A stretch of DNA of 64,000 nucleotides from Arthrobacter hankyongi (GTDB lineage Bacteria; Actinomycetota; Actinomycetes; Actinomycetales; Micrococcaceae), in assembly GCF_022012395.1 (NCBI RefSeq), contig NZ_JAKLTQ010000005.1, positions 1 to 64,000 of the forward strand, given 5' to 3'. Below, piece after piece: positions 10,595-19,681 of this stretch (position 1 is the first letter of the stretch; each line of letters opens with the position of its first letter). Under the pieces are notes generated by a model that saw only the letters and a program-made list of their open reading frames with translations, had not been told where the DNA came from and did no database searches. Made by a program: the position numbers and the translations under genes.

Positions 10595-11902
10595 CTACGC
10601 GTCCCGGCACATGCCGAGCAGGCGGCGGAAGATGGCCTCGCCGTCGTCGGAAATCCCGTCATGGTGGAACTCGGAGGTCTCCCACACACGCAGCCGGCGC
10701 ACCCGCGCGGCCGTCTCGAGCGACAGCCCGCGGTCCACGTAGATGTCGTCCCGGTAGACGGCGGCCGCGGCAGGGACCGTGTTGGCGGCCAGCTGCTCGG
10801 GGTGGTAGAGCGCAGGCCAGTCGGACTTGGCGGCCAGCAGGTGCGCGGTCTCGCGCAGCGGGGCGAGCGCCGGATCCTCCTCGAAGTACCAGGGGTAGAC
10901 CATCTCGCCGGTGAGCAGCGGCTGCTCCGCCTCCGGCTTGAACTGCGGATACTCCTCCAACACCCGCCAGGCCGACCAGCCGGTGGGTGCGGCCTGGCCG
11001 TAGATGGACTCGTGGACCAGTGCATACAGCGGGTTGGACGCCCGGCCGACCAACGCGCCCACCTGGCCCAGGAACGCGTCCGAGAGGCATCGGCCCTCCG
11101 GTCCCCGGGTGAACGCGTCTTCGAGCAGGAAATGCAGGGCATCGAAGCGGGTGTTGCCACCCAGGAAGGAACCGACCATCTGGAAGCGGCGGACGCTCAG
11201 CCGCTCGCCGCTGGGCAGGTGTTCGGGCACGGTCTCCAGATGCCGGGCAATCTCGGTTACCCGGGCCCGGTCCTCCGGGTAGGCGGCGAAGTACTCGCGG
11301 TTCCGCTCCTCGACACGCTGGAAGGTGGCACGGTAGACCCGGTCCGGGTGCCCGTCCAGTGGCGCGAGCCCGCCGGTGATGAGCACCTCACGCAGGCCTT
11401 CGGGAGCGAAGGAGAGGTAGGTGAGCGCACAGAAGCCGCCGTAGCTTTGGCCAAAGACACTCCACGGACCGCCGGCCAGCTCCCCGCGGATCAGTTCGGC
11501 GTCGGCCACGATGGAGTCCGCGCGGAAGTGCGCAAGGTACTCGGCCTGCGCTGCCGGGCCGCCGCGCAGCGGCAGGGTCTGGCGCGTGACGGGGGAGGAG
11601 AGTCCGGTGCCGCGCTGGTCCAGCATCAGGATGCGGAAGTGGCGCGCCGCTTCCTTCATCCACCCGCCCAGCGACGCCACGCGGTTGCCGCGGCCGCCCG
11701 GGCCGCCCTGCAGGAAGAGCAGCCAGGGCAGCGTGGCGGCTGCATCCCCGTGGTCCGTGGAGACGTACTCGCGGGCGAAGACCTCCAGGGTTTCGCCCTC
11801 CGGCCAGCTGTGGTCCAGGGGCACGGTGAAATAGTGCTCGGTGGTGTGCACGCCGCGCATTTCGTGGCTGCCGGCCACCCGGTGCCCGGTTGCTGCGGTC
11901 AC
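10595..11902 (-). CDS. alpha/beta hydrolase, prolyl aminopeptidase (S33)-like
   Basis: A 435-aa alpha/beta hydrolase. It has the oxyanion-hole motif LQGGPGGRGNR, DQRGTGLSS and the nucleophile elbow GQSYGG. Candidate Asp and His residues lie in YRDDIYVD and FHHDG near the C-terminus. This set is typical of the S33 proline iminopeptidase family, which frees N-terminal proline from peptides. Family members also include esterases, so the substrate is uncertain. No signal peptide is seen, so it is likely cytoplasmic. The GTG at 11902 overlaps the stop of the GNAT gene as GTGA, so translation is coupled. The 169 bp beyond its stop, up to uvrB, holds no gene. Confidence 0.82.
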   Translation of the reverse strand: MTAATGHRVAGSHEMRGVHTTEHYFTVPLDHSWPEGETLEVFAREYVSTDHGDAAATLPWLLFLQGGPGGRGNRVASLGGWMKEAARHFRILMLDQRGTGLSSPVTRQTLPLRGGPAAQAEYLAHFRADSIVADAELIRGELAGGPWSVFGQSYGGFCALTYLSFAPEGLREVLITGGLAPLDGHPDRVYRATFQRVEERNREYFAAYPEDRARVTEIARHLETVPEHLPSGERLSVRRFQMVGSFLGGNTRFDALHFLLEDAFTRGPEGRCLSDAFLGQVGALVGRASNPLYALVHESIYGQAAPTGWSAWRVLEEYPQFKPEAEQPLLTGEMVYPWYFEEDPALAPLRETAHLLAAKSDWPALYHPEQLAANTVPAAAAVYRDDIYVDRGLSLETAARVRRLRVWETSEFHHDGISDDGEAIFRRLLGMCRDA

Positions 11903-12405
11903 TGGGCCGCTCCCGCGGGATCCGCCGCCGCGGCCGCGCCGAACGCGGCCAAGGCATCCCCGGCCAGCCGGTAGGTGGTCCACTCCTCCTGTGGCCCGGC
12001 GCCCAGGCTGCGGTAGAAGCCGATGGCCGGTTCGTTCCAGTTCAGCACCGCCCACTCGACCCGGGCGTAGCCGCGCTCAAGGGCATGGTGGGCCAGCGTG
12101 CGCAGCAGGGCCGTGCCCAGTCCCCGGCCGCGGTTGCCGGGCCGCACGTACAGGTCCTCCAGGTAGATGCCGTGGGTGCCTTCCCAGGTGGAGAAGCTCC
12201 GGAACCACAGGGCCATGCCCTCGACCTCGCCCGCCACCTCGGCGACATGGGCGAACACCGCCGGCTCTGGTCCGAACAGTGCTTCGCGCAGCTGCGGTGC
12301 GGTGGCTTTGACCGCGTCCGGTTCCTTTTCGTAGATCGCCAGTTCGTGGATCAGTTCCAGGATCGCGGGGATATCGGTATCGCGGGCACGGCGGATTTCA
12401 GGCAT
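11899..12405 (-). CDS. GNAT family N-acetyltransferase
   Basis: A 168-aa Gcn5-related acetyltransferase. Motif A, the acetyl-CoA pyrophosphate loop, is LEDLYVRPGNRGRGLGTAL; motif B contains VLNWNEPAIGFYRSLGA. The pattern (EIRRARDTDIPAILELIHELAIYEK at the N-terminus, shown by its first residues here) matches diamine/thialysine acetyltransferases best, so a small amine is a plausible substrate, but that is inference. The ATG at 12405 has no ribosome-binding site and follows TAGGCT by 6 nt, so it is probably leaderless. Its stop overlaps the start of the hydrolase gene by 4 nt, making a two-gene operon. Confidence 0.88.
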   Translation of the reverse strand: MPEIRRARDTDIPAILELIHELAIYEKEPDAVKATAPQLREALFGPEPAVFAHVAEVAGEVEGMALWFRSFSTWEGTHGIYLEDLYVRPGNRGRGLGTALLRTLAHHALERGYARVEWAVLNWNEPAIGFYRSLGAGPQEEWTTYRLAGDALAAFGAAAAADPAGAAQ

Positions 12406-12463
12406 ACCAAGAGCCTAGCGCCAGTCATCCCGCAACAACCGGCAGTTCCGGTAGGGTCGGGGC
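12406..12463. promoter_or_regulatory. divergent leaderless promoters (GNAT / AAA ATPase)
   Basis: The 58-bp gap holds two outward -10 elements. On the minus strand TAGGCT (12412-12417) lies 6 nt before the GNAT ATG. On the plus strand TAGGGT (12452-12457) lies 6 nt before the AAA ATPase ATG. A TTGTTG about 15 nt upstream of the minus-strand -10 is a possible -35. Confidence 0.5.
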
Positions 12464-14014
12464 ATGGAGGGGAAACTGTCGGCTTTCATCGAGGATTTTG
12501 CCGCGCTGGTCAGGCTGGCCGAAAGGGCGCAGCCGCGGGTGGCCGGCGGGAGGCAGTTGGCCGACGCGCTGGGTGCGCATCTGGGTCTGCCGCCGGACGA
12601 GCTGCCGGTCGTGGTCGAGGAAGTCCCGGGACACCGTTTCGCGGATGCCGACATCCTGCTGGCCGAGGCCGCGGAGGCGGATCCCGGCCACCGGCTGGTG
12701 GGAATCGGCGGGGGAGACCAGCGCCACCACCTGTCCCTGAGCGACATGCTCCAGCAGTCCCGCCACTTCCCGCAGTTCCCGCTCGCCCAGCCCGACTATG
12801 CCAATGTGGCGGTGGGGCCGGCACAGCAGCGCCAGGCGATATCGCTGGGGCTGCGGCTGTTCAGCCACCGCGGGCAGCCGCTGGCAGTGCTGATCCGGGC
12901 CGCCAACCCGCGCTACGGGCAGAATACGGCCGCGCTGGAGGTGCTGGGCCGGGACGCGCAGCAGGTGGCAGCGTTCCTGGCGGAGTTCCGCACCGGCATG
13001 CAAACGCGCAGCGTGCTCAAGGGGCAGGTGGTCTCGCTGACCATGGACCCGTTCGGGGATTCAGGTTCCGGAGTCACTTTCCACGAACGTCCGCGGCTGG
13101 CCGCCACGGAGGTGATCCTGCCGGAGGGGCTGCTGGAACGGATCAGCCGGCACGCGGTGGACCTGGGCGGGCACCGCGAGCAGCTGCGGGCCCTGAGCCA
13201 GCACCTCAAGCGCGGCATCCTGCTGTATGGACCCCCGGGCACCGGCAAGACCCACACGGTCCGGTACCTGCTCGGCCGCAGCGACGGGACGACAGCGATT
13301 ATTCTGTCCGGCGGTTCGCTGGCGTTCATTGCCGAGGCGGCCCGGATGGCCCGGGCCCTGCAGCCGTCCATGGTCATCCTCGAAGACTGCGACCTGATTG
13401 CCGAAGACCGCAGCTTCGGCCACGGGCCGCAGCCGCTGCTGTTCGAGGTGCTGGATGCAATGGACGGGCTCGACGACGATGCCGATGTCGCCTTTGTGCT
13501 GACCACCAACCGGGTGGACATGCTCGAACGCGCTCTGGCCCAGCGCCCCGGCAGGGTGGACCTCGCCGTCGAGGTTCCGCTGCCGGAGGCAGCCGAGCGG
13601 GCCGCGCTGCTGCGACTCTATGCCCGGAAGCTTGCCTTTAGCGAGGACGCTGTTGCCCAGGCGGCGGAACGGACCCGGGGCACCACCGCCTCGTTTGCCC
13701 GGGAGCTGGTCCGCCGCGCTGTCGTCGCCTCGGCGCTCGCCGGCGTGCAGCCGGCGGACGCACATCTGCTGGCCGCTGCCGAGGAACTGATGGGCGACGG
13801 CGAGGCGCTGACCCGCAGCCTGCTCGGCGGCGCCTCCGGCATATCCGACGACGACGGCGGCGAACCGGGTCCGGCGGCGTCAGCCGGGGGATACTTCGCC
13901 TACGCCCCGCTGTCCGGCGGGACCTTCAGGGGACGCGGCAGCACGGCCAGCTACGCCAGCGGACTGCAGTTGGACTTCGACCCTACGGACACCGCTCCGG
14001 ATCCGGACGAGTAG
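12464..14014 (+). CDS. AAA family ATPase of unknown function
   Basis: A 516-aa protein with one classical AAA module in its middle. Walker A is GPPGTGKTHTV at about residues 255-262, Walker B is SMVILEDCDLIAED near residue 302, and sensor 1 with the arginine-finger region is VLTTNRVDMLERALAQRPGR. The module resembles FtsH/katanin-type AAA ATPases, but there is no transmembrane segment and no protease motif. The first ~230 residues match no domain I can name. The C-terminus after ~residue 440 is Gly/Ser/Asp-rich and probably disordered. The gene stands alone and is expressed from the GNAT/AAA divergent promoter. It is likely a cytoplasmic remodelling ATPase with an unknown client. Confidence 0.8.
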   Translation: MEGKLSAFIEDFAALVRLAERAQPRVAGGRQLADALGAHLGLPPDELPVVVEEVPGHRFADADILLAEAAEADPGHRLVGIGGGDQRHHLSLSDMLQQSRHFPQFPLAQPDYANVAVGPAQQRQAISLGLRLFSHRGQPLAVLIRAANPRYGQNTAALEVLGRDAQQVAAFLAEFRTGMQTRSVLKGQVVSLTMDPFGDSGSGVTFHERPRLAATEVILPEGLLERISRHAVDLGGHREQLRALSQHLKRGILLYGPPGTGKTHTVRYLLGRSDGTTAIILSGGSLAFIAEAARMARALQPSMVILEDCDLIAEDRSFGHGPQPLLFEVLDAMDGLDDDADVAFVLTTNRVDMLERALAQRPGRVDLAVEVPLPEAAERAALLRLYARKLAFSEDAVAQAAERTRGTTASFARELVRRAVVASALAGVQPADAHLLAAAEELMGDGEALTRSLLGGASGISDDDGGEPGPAASAGGYFAYAPLSGGTFRGRGSTASYASGLQLDFDPTDTAPDPDE

Positions 14015-14052
14015 CCAGGCCGGCTGCCCGCAAAGGACGGCGGCGGGGACGG

Positions 14053-16611
14053 TCAGCGGGGCGGCCCAACGGAGACGACCTTGACGGCGGCGGTCCCGGT
14101 CTCGTTGCTTTCCGCCAGGTCCACCTCGGCGTTGATGCCCCAGTCATGGTTGCCGTCCGGGTCGTCGAAGATCTGCCGGACTTTCCAGACGGCAGGGCCC
14201 TCCTCGATGATCAGCAGGGCCGGCCCGCGGGCGTTGCCGCCGGTGCCGATGTCCTCGTACTCCTCGAAGTACCCGTCCATCGCGTCCGCCCAGCGGTCCG
14301 CGTCCCAGCCGGCGTCGGCGTCCAGGGCGCCCAGGGCCTCTTCGTCCTCGTCGGCGAACAGTTCCACCCGCCGGAAGAGCTCGTTGCGGACCATGACCCG
14401 GAAGGCCCGGATGTTGTCGGTGAGCTTCGGCGGTTCCTTGGTCAGCACGTTCTCCGCCGCGTGTTCGGCAGCCAGGTCCGCGGCTCCGGCGCCGGCGGCG
14501 AGCTCCTCCCACTCGTCCAGCAGGCTGGAGTCCACCTGGCGGACCAGTTCACCCAGCCAGGCGACGATGTCTTCGAGGTCCTCCCGCAGGGCTTCCGGCG
14601 GCACCGTCTGCCGCAGCGCCTTGTAGCCGTCCGTCAGGTAGCGCAGCACGATGCCTTCGCTGCGGGCCAGGCCGTAGAACTGCACGAATTCGCCGAAGTT
14701 CATCGCCCGCTCGTACATGTCCCTAATCACGGACTTGGGCGCCAGCTCGAAGTCGCCGACCCACGGCGCGGCCCGGCGGTAGGTCTCGAAGGCCTGGAAC
14801 AGCAGTTCGCCCAGTGGCTGCGGGTACGTGACCTCCTCGAGCAGGGCCATCCGCTGGTCATACTCCAGCCCGTCCGCCTTCATGGCCGCCACGGCTTCCC
14901 CCCGGGCCTTCTTTTCCTGGGCGGAGAGGATCTGCCGCGGCTTTTCGAGGATCGCCTCGATCACCGAGAGCACGTCCAGTGCGTAGCTGCCACCTTCGGG
15001 GTCCAGCAGTTCCAGGGAAGCGACGGCGAACGGCGACAGCGGCTGGTTCAGCGCGAAGTTCTCCTGCAAATGCACCTGCAGCCGCACGGTCCGCCCGTCC
15101 TCGTCCGGCTCGTCCAGGCGCTCGATGATGCCCGAGGCGAGCAATTCCCGGTAGATGCCCAGGGCGCGTTTGATCAGGCGCAGCTGGGCGGCCCGGGTCT
15201 CGTGGTTGTGCGTGAGCAGCCGGTGGGCCGCGGCAAAGGGATCCCCGGGCCGCTCCAGCAGGTTCAGCAGCATGGCGTGGGTGATGGTGAAGCTTGAGGT
15301 CAGCGGCTCCGGTTCGCTCTCCACCAGCCGGTTGAACGTCGGTTCGCCCCAGCTGACGAAGCCGGCCGGCGGCTTCTTCTTCACTACCTGGCGCAGTTTC
15401 TTCTGGTCGTCGCCGAACTTGGCCACGGCCTTGGCCATCGCCTTGGTGTTCTCGACGACGTGCTCCGGTGCCTGCACGACGACGGTCCCTGCCGTGTCGT
15501 AGCCGGCGCGCCCGGCGCGCCCGGCGATCTGGTGGAACTCCCGGGCGCCCAGCAGCCGGGTACGCACGCCGTCGTACTTGCTCAGCGCGGTCAGCAGCAC
15601 GGTGCGGATCGGCACGTTGATCCCCACGCCCAGGGTGTCGGTTCCGCAGATGACCTTCAGCAGCCCGGCCTGGGCCAGCTGTTCGACCAGCCGGCGGTAC
15701 TTGGGCAGCATGCCGGCATGGTGCACGCCGATGCCGTGGCGGACCAGCCGGTTCAGGGTCTTGCCGAAGCCGGCCGCGAACCGGAAACCGCCGATCAGCT
15801 CGGCGATCCGATCCTTCTCCTCGCGGGTGCAGACGTTGATGCTCATCAGGTTCTGGGCGCGTTCGATCGCCTCGACCTGGCTGAAGTGCACCACGTACAC
15901 CGGGACCTGCCGGGTGGACAGCAGTTCCTCGAGGGATTCCTGCACCGGGGTGGTGGCGTAGTAGTAGTGCAGCGGAATGGGCCGCTCGGCCGAACTGACG
16001 GTGTTGGTGGTCCGGCCGGTCAGCTCGGTGAGCTCCTTCTCGAAGCGGCTGACATCGCCCAGCGTGGCGGACATGAGCAGGAACTGGGCCTGCGGCAGCT
16101 CCAGCAGCGGCACCTGCCAGGCCCAGCCCCGCTGCGGGTCCGAGTAGTAGTGGAACTCGTCCATCACCACCGGGCCCAGGTCCGCGTCCTTGCCCTCGCG
16201 CAGCGCGATGTTGGCCAGGATCTCCGCGGTGCAGCAGATGATCGGCGCATCCTGGTTCACCGCCGAGTCGCCGGTGACCATACCCACGTTGTCCGGGCCG
16301 AAGATGTCGCACAGTGCGAAGAACTTCTCCGAGACCAGTGCCTTGATCGGGGCCGTGTAGTAGCTGCGCTGCCCGGTGGCCAGGGCGTGGAAGTGGGCGG
16401 CGATGGCCACCATGGACTTACCAGACCCGGTGGGGGTCGCCAGGATGACGTTGTTGCCGGTGACCAGCTCCATGGCGGCTTCGTCCTGGGCCGGGTAGAG
16501 CGACATGCCCCGGCTTTCCACCCACTCGACGAAAGAGGTATAGGTTTGGTCCGGGTCCGCCGCGGCGACAGTGCGGGAGGACGCGGCCGGGAGCTGTTCA
16601 AGAAGATTCAT
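14053..16611 (-). CDS. DEAD/DEAH-box helicase with DUF3516-type C-terminus
   Basis: An 852-aa superfamily 2 helicase. Motif I is ILATPTGSGKSMVAIA, motif II is VVMDEFHYYSD (a DEFH variant of the DEAH box), motif III is LLMSATLGD and motif VI is HQIAGRAGRAGYD. The layout resembles Ski2/Mtr4-like RNA helicases, and the long C-terminal region resembles the DUF3516 domain of actinobacterial members. RNA turnover or structure removal is the likely role. The ATG at 16611 follows GAAGGA. A TAAGCT lies 9 nt before the start on the same strand. It ends 39 bp from the AAA ATPase gene, tail to tail, with no clear terminator between them. Confidence 0.87.
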   Translation of the reverse strand: MNLLEQLPAASSRTVAAADPDQTYTSFVEWVESRGMSLYPAQDEAAMELVTGNNVILATPTGSGKSMVAIAAHFHALATGQRSYYTAPIKALVSEKFFALCDIFGPDNVGMVTGDSAVNQDAPIICCTAEILANIALREGKDADLGPVVMDEFHYYSDPQRGWAWQVPLLELPQAQFLLMSATLGDVSRFEKELTELTGRTTNTVSSAERPIPLHYYYATTPVQESLEELLSTRQVPVYVVHFSQVEAIERAQNLMSINVCTREEKDRIAELIGGFRFAAGFGKTLNRLVRHGIGVHHAGMLPKYRRLVEQLAQAGLLKVICGTDTLGVGINVPIRTVLLTALSKYDGVRTRLLGAREFHQIAGRAGRAGYDTAGTVVVQAPEHVVENTKAMAKAVAKFGDDQKKLRQVVKKKPPAGFVSWGEPTFNRLVESEPEPLTSSFTITHAMLLNLLERPGDPFAAAHRLLTHNHETRAAQLRLIKRALGIYRELLASGIIERLDEPDEDGRTVRLQVHLQENFALNQPLSPFAVASLELLDPEGGSYALDVLSVIEAILEKPRQILSAQEKKARGEAVAAMKADGLEYDQRMALLEEVTYPQPLGELLFQAFETYRRAAPWVGDFELAPKSVIRDMYERAMNFGEFVQFYGLARSEGIVLRYLTDGYKALRQTVPPEALREDLEDIVAWLGELVRQVDSSLLDEWEELAAGAGAADLAAEHAAENVLTKEPPKLTDNIRAFRVMVRNELFRRVELFADEDEEALGALDADAGWDADRWADAMDGYFEEYEDIGTGGNARGPALLIIEEGPAVWKVRQIFDDPDGNHDWGINAEVDLAESNETGTAAVKVVSVGPPR

Positions 16612-16642
16612 GTTCCTTCAAGCTTATGTGGTCCGCCACGGC

Positions 16643-17383
16643 CTAGACGTCCAGCTTGCCTCGGACAATGCTGACACCGGAATGGGCTGGCTTTCCATCG
16701 AGGGGTTCGTCCGATACGTCCACGATCGGGTAGTCGGCCAGGTTCAGTCCGGGCGGAATGGCGAACGTGCCGGTGGTCGATTCCAGCACACCGAGGCTGA
16801 CCAGACCGGACAGATCAGGCTTGATCAGCCAGACCTCCTGGTAGCCGTGCGCTTCATCCGCGCTGAGACGGACCACGAGTTCGCGTTGATTGCCGCCGGT
16901 CGGCAGGACCTCGGCCGATCCGGTGGTGGTGAACTGCTTCAATGGCTCCAGTGTGGCGACCGCCAGCGGAGCCGGTGGAGCCGCCGCCTGGCGGGACACG
17001 ATCCAGCCGATGCCCAGGACCAGCACCAGGGCGGCGGCCGCGGCCAGCAGCCACAGCGGGCGTGCCCTGCGGGGCCGCCTGCCGCCGGCCGTGCCGGGGC
17101 GCGGCGGAGGGGCGGACCGGATGTCCCGGACGTTGCCGCCCAGTGGATCCTCGGCCAAGGTTTCGGCCAACCCGAGTTCGCGGTGGATGGCGGCCCAGAC
17201 CTGCGGGCCCGGTGCCTGCAGGGTTTGCGGCGGCTGGGTCCTGGCTACGCTGACGGTACGGCGCAGCTCTTCGTATTCGGTGCGGCAGGCCGTGCAGCGG
17301 CGCAGGTGCTCCCGTTCGGAGTCTGTGCCGACGCCGTCATCCAGCGCCAGCAGGCTGAGCAACTCGGGATCAAGGTGCTGCAT
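16643..17383 (-). CDS. RskA-like anti-sigma factor
   Basis: A 246-aa single-pass membrane protein that should hold the ECF sigma factor encoded just upstream. The N-terminal zinc-binding anti-sigma (ZAS) motif is His26-x3-Cys30-x2-Cys33 (EHLRRCTACRTE). A positively charged stretch (GRRPRRARP) precedes the transmembrane helix at about residues 110-130. The extracytoplasmic C-terminal domain (about 135-246) contains PLGVLESTTGTF-like RskA sequence, read here as LVSLGVLESTTGTFAIP. In this family release usually occurs by regulated proteolysis. The ATG at 17383 overlaps the sigma gene by 14 nt, which keeps the two proteins in proportion. Confidence 0.9.
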   Translation of the reverse strand: MQHLDPELLSLLALDDGVGTDSEREHLRRCTACRTEYEELRRTVSVARTQPPQTLQAPGPQVWAAIHRELGLAETLAEDPLGGNVRDIRSAPPPRPGTAGGRRPRRARPLWLLAAAAALVLVLGIGWIVSRQAAAPPAPLAVATLEPLKQFTTTGSAEVLPTGGNQRELVVRLSADEAHGYQEVWLIKPDLSGLVSLGVLESTTGTFAIPPGLNLADYPIVDVSDEPLDGKPAHSGVSIVRGKLDV

Positions 17384-17933
17384 GGTCTACCTCCAATCGG
17401 TCGCGCAGTCGGGACAGGCTTCTGCGGATGTGGCTCTTCACTGTACCCAGCGGCAGGTCCAGGCGCCGTGCAATCTGCTCATGGGTCAGGTCCTCGTAGA
17501 AGGCCAGCCGCATGATCGAGCCCTGCGGTTCGCCCAGCCGGCCGAGTTCCCCTTCCAGCAGCAGCCGGTCCGCCATCACCTCGGCGGCTTCAGGGCCGTG
17601 GCCGGGGTCCGGCAGGACGTCCGCAGCTGCGCGCACCTTCCGCTGCTCCCTGGCTGCCGCCGCCAACGCGTCGGCGATGACATTCCGGGTGATGCCGACC
17701 AACCACGCCGGAACCGGTGCCGCGGCCGGATTGTAGGTTGCCCGCGAGCGCCAGGCCCGGATGAACACCTCCTGCGTGGCGTCGTCGGCCGAAGCCTGGC
17801 TGCCCAGCGAGCGCGCGGCCAGCGTATGTACCAGCGGGGCAAACTGCCGGTAGGCCTCGGCGAGGACCTGCTCCTGGCCGGCAGCAAAGGCGGCGTCGAG
17901 TTCCGCGGACCAGGACTGGGAAGGGGCAGGCAA
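17370..17933 (-). CDS. ECF-type RNA polymerase sigma factor
   Basis: A sigma-70 family protein of 187 aa with region 2 (SADDATQEVFIRAWRSRATY) and region 4 (LTHEQIARRLDLPLGTVKSH) but no region 3, as in ECF factors. It is paired with the overlapping RskA-like anti-sigma gene. I chose TTG at 17933 because GGAGGGAG lies about 8 nt upstream and the homology-like sequence begins just after. An alternative ATG at 18014 overlaps the sortase stop as ATGA but lacks a ribosome-binding site and would add a Pro/Arg-rich 27-residue extension. The operon order (DUF4397 protein, sortase, sigma, anti-sigma) suggests that it controls envelope or surface-protein genes, including this operon. Confidence 0.88.
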   Translation of the reverse strand: MPAPSQSWSAELDAAFAAGQEQVLAEAYRQFAPLVHTLAARSLGSQASADDATQEVFIRAWRSRATYNPAAAPVPAWLVGITRNVIADALAAAAREQRKVRAAADVLPDPGHGPEAAEVMADRLLLEGELGRLGEPQGSIMRLAFYEDLTHEQIARRLDLPLGTVKSHIRRSLSRLRDRLEVDHAAP

Positions 17934-18010
17934 TGGGCGCTCCCTCCATGGTGTGGAGCGGCGGTCTCCGGTACCGCGCGCTGGTTCCAGCTCCGGCACC
18001 GGCCCCCGGC

Positions 18011-18691
18011 TCATTCCGGGAGCGCAGTGACTACCACATTGTCGCTGTAGTCCTGCCGGTCGTCCAGCCACTTGCCGCCACACGTGATGAGCCTGAGCTG
18101 GTGCGGGCCGTCACGGCGGAAGAGTTTCCTGCCATCGAAGCGGTCCTTCGGCTGCAACGCCACGTCCGCCACGCGGTACACCACCGGCGGTGCGCCCCGG
18201 CGCTGGACCTTGATGGCTGCACCGTGGCGGAGATGCCGCAGCTGCGAAAAGGGGGCGAGGTCCGTCAGGGTGTCCACGTGCGCGGCGATGACCGCGGTGC
18301 CGTGCGCGGCCCCGGGGGCTGCGCCGAAGCGGTACCAGCCGGCCTGGCCGAAGGAGTCGGGGATCTGCATCGCGTGGTCCGCACGAACCCCCACCGAGAC
18401 CACGTCGACGGCGATGGTGGTGCCTTCCACGGTCAGGAACCGGGGCGGGGCCGGAGGTTTTGGCGCCTTTGGCAGCATGGCCGCGTCATGGACCGGCACG
18501 GACGGGACTGGTGCCGCGGCTGCCGGCGGGGAGGACACGGATGTGTCAGCTGGTGCGGCACTACCCGTTGCTACTGGTGAGGCGCCGGCGGCGCAGCCGG
18601 ACAGGCCGGGTAGTGCGAGCACGGTAACCAGGGTGCCGAGCAAAGCCCGACGCCGGATTCCTGCAGATCTGGTGGACTGGTCGTGTTCCAT
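18011..18691 (-). CDS. class F sortase, predicted lipoprotein
   Basis: A 226-aa sortase-fold transpeptidase. The catalytic set is His138 (VIAAHVD), Cys204 (LRLITCGG) and probably Arg212 (DDRQDYSDN). The N-terminus has arginines, a hydrophobic stretch and a perfect lipobox LSGC with Cys33, so it should be a lipid-anchored extracellular enzyme rather than one held by a transmembrane helix. Residues 40-82 form an Ala/Pro-rich linker. Class F sortases are typical of Actinobacteria and their substrates are mostly unknown. The upstream DUF4397 protein is the obvious candidate partner but has no LPXTG motif. The ATG at 18691 follows GAAGGAAAAGGC. Confidence 0.85.
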   Translation of the reverse strand: MEHDQSTRSAGIRRRALLGTLVTVLALPGLSGCAAGASPVATGSAAPADTSVSSPPAAAAPVPSVPVHDAAMLPKAPKPPAPPRFLTVEGTTIAVDVVSVGVRADHAMQIPDSFGQAGWYRFGAAPGAAHGTAVIAAHVDTLTDLAPFSQLRHLRHGAAIKVQRRGAPPVVYRVADVALQPKDRFDGRKLFRRDGPHQLRLITCGGKWLDDRQDYSDNVVVTALPE

Positions 18692-18805
18692 GCCTTTTCC
18701 TTCAGCGGTCCCTGAAAAGGTGGGCCCGTCCGGCCCTCGGGGGCAGGCCGGACGGGCTGGGACGGCGGTACCGCGACGGGGGGAAAACGGTACCGCCGGG
18801 TCTGT

Positions 18806-19630
18806 CTAGCGGTTGCGGGCGGCCACCGTCCGCCGGCGCAGGACCCAGCCTCCGGCTGCTGCCAGCAGCAGTGCGGCACCGGCCCCGCCGGCAATCGCAG
18901 CGGTGCTGTCATCGTCCGCGGCTGCGCCGGAGCGGCCGCCGGGTACTGCGTTCGGATCGGACTGCAATCCCTTGATCGTCTGTACGGCTACGGCGAGGTT
19001 GTTATCGTCCAGGCTGCCCCAGGCGTACACGATGGTGTTGCTTCCCTCGGCCACCGGCACGTCGGCAGGCCCCAGTACCGCCTTGGTGGTTCCGGCTGCC
19101 GCCACGGACGCAGGTACGGTACCCGGGTCCAAGGTCAGCGTCTTCCCGTCTGGGTTGGTGAGGTTCTGGATTACGGGGGTACCGCCCGCCAGGATGTCGA
19201 CCGCCGGCGCCGCTGCGGTATGGCGCACGGTCAACTTGCCCTTACCCGCGGGGATGGCGGACATGTCGTTGGTGTACAGGGTGGCCGTGGGCTTGCCGCC
19301 GGCGTCCAAATGCGCGACCGCGGTGTAGTTCCCGTTGGCTGCCAGTTTCAAGTCAACCGGCCCGATCACGGCATCGTCCGCGCTCGCCGCGTCCGAGGCG
19401 GTGACCGCCACCGAATAGCTGCCGGCCGGCAGCTCCAGCGGTCCGGCCAGGCTGCCCGGAGTGAAGTCATCCAGCGTCCGCTGGCCATTGACCCAGACAT
19501 CCACGGTCAGGTCAGGAACACCGTGCAGTACCGAAAGCTGGGCGTCGTCCTGGGCGGCCTGGGCTGGTAAAGCCAGCCCGAAAGAAGCTGCAAATGCTGC
19601 CGCCGAAATGGCGATGATGCGGTTGCGCAT
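18806..19630 (-). CDS. DUF4397 domain surface protein
   Basis: A 274-aa exported protein. A signal peptide ends in LALPAQA with likely cleavage after residue 25. Two DUF4397-like beta-rich units follow: QLSVLHGVPDLTVDVWVNG and KLTVRHTAAAPAVDILAGG each open one. An acidic linker (DDDS) then leads to a C-terminal helix near residues 244-263 and the basic tail RRRTVAARNR. This ending is like a sortase substrate or a tail anchor, but no LPXTG is present; the residues before the helix read NAVPGGRSG. The start is firm: ATG 19630 with GAAGGAG 8 nt upstream. It heads an operon with sortase, ECF sigma factor and anti-sigma factor. Confidence 0.85.
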   Translation of the reverse strand: MRNRIIAISAAAFAASFGLALPAQAAQDDAQLSVLHGVPDLTVDVWVNGQRTLDDFTPGSLAGPLELPAGSYSVAVTASDAASADDAVIGPVDLKLAANGNYTAVAHLDAGGKPTATLYTNDMSAIPAGKGKLTVRHTAAAPAVDILAGGTPVIQNLTNPDGKTLTLDPGTVPASVAAAGTTKAVLGPADVPVAEGSNTIVYAWGSLDDNNLAVAVQTIKGLQSDPNAVPGGRSGAAADDDSTAAIAGGAGAALLLAAAGGWVLRRRTVAARNR

Positions 19631-19681
19631 GTCGATCTCCTTCAAAGGCCCGTCGCCGGGCTGTTTACGCTTACACCCCCT

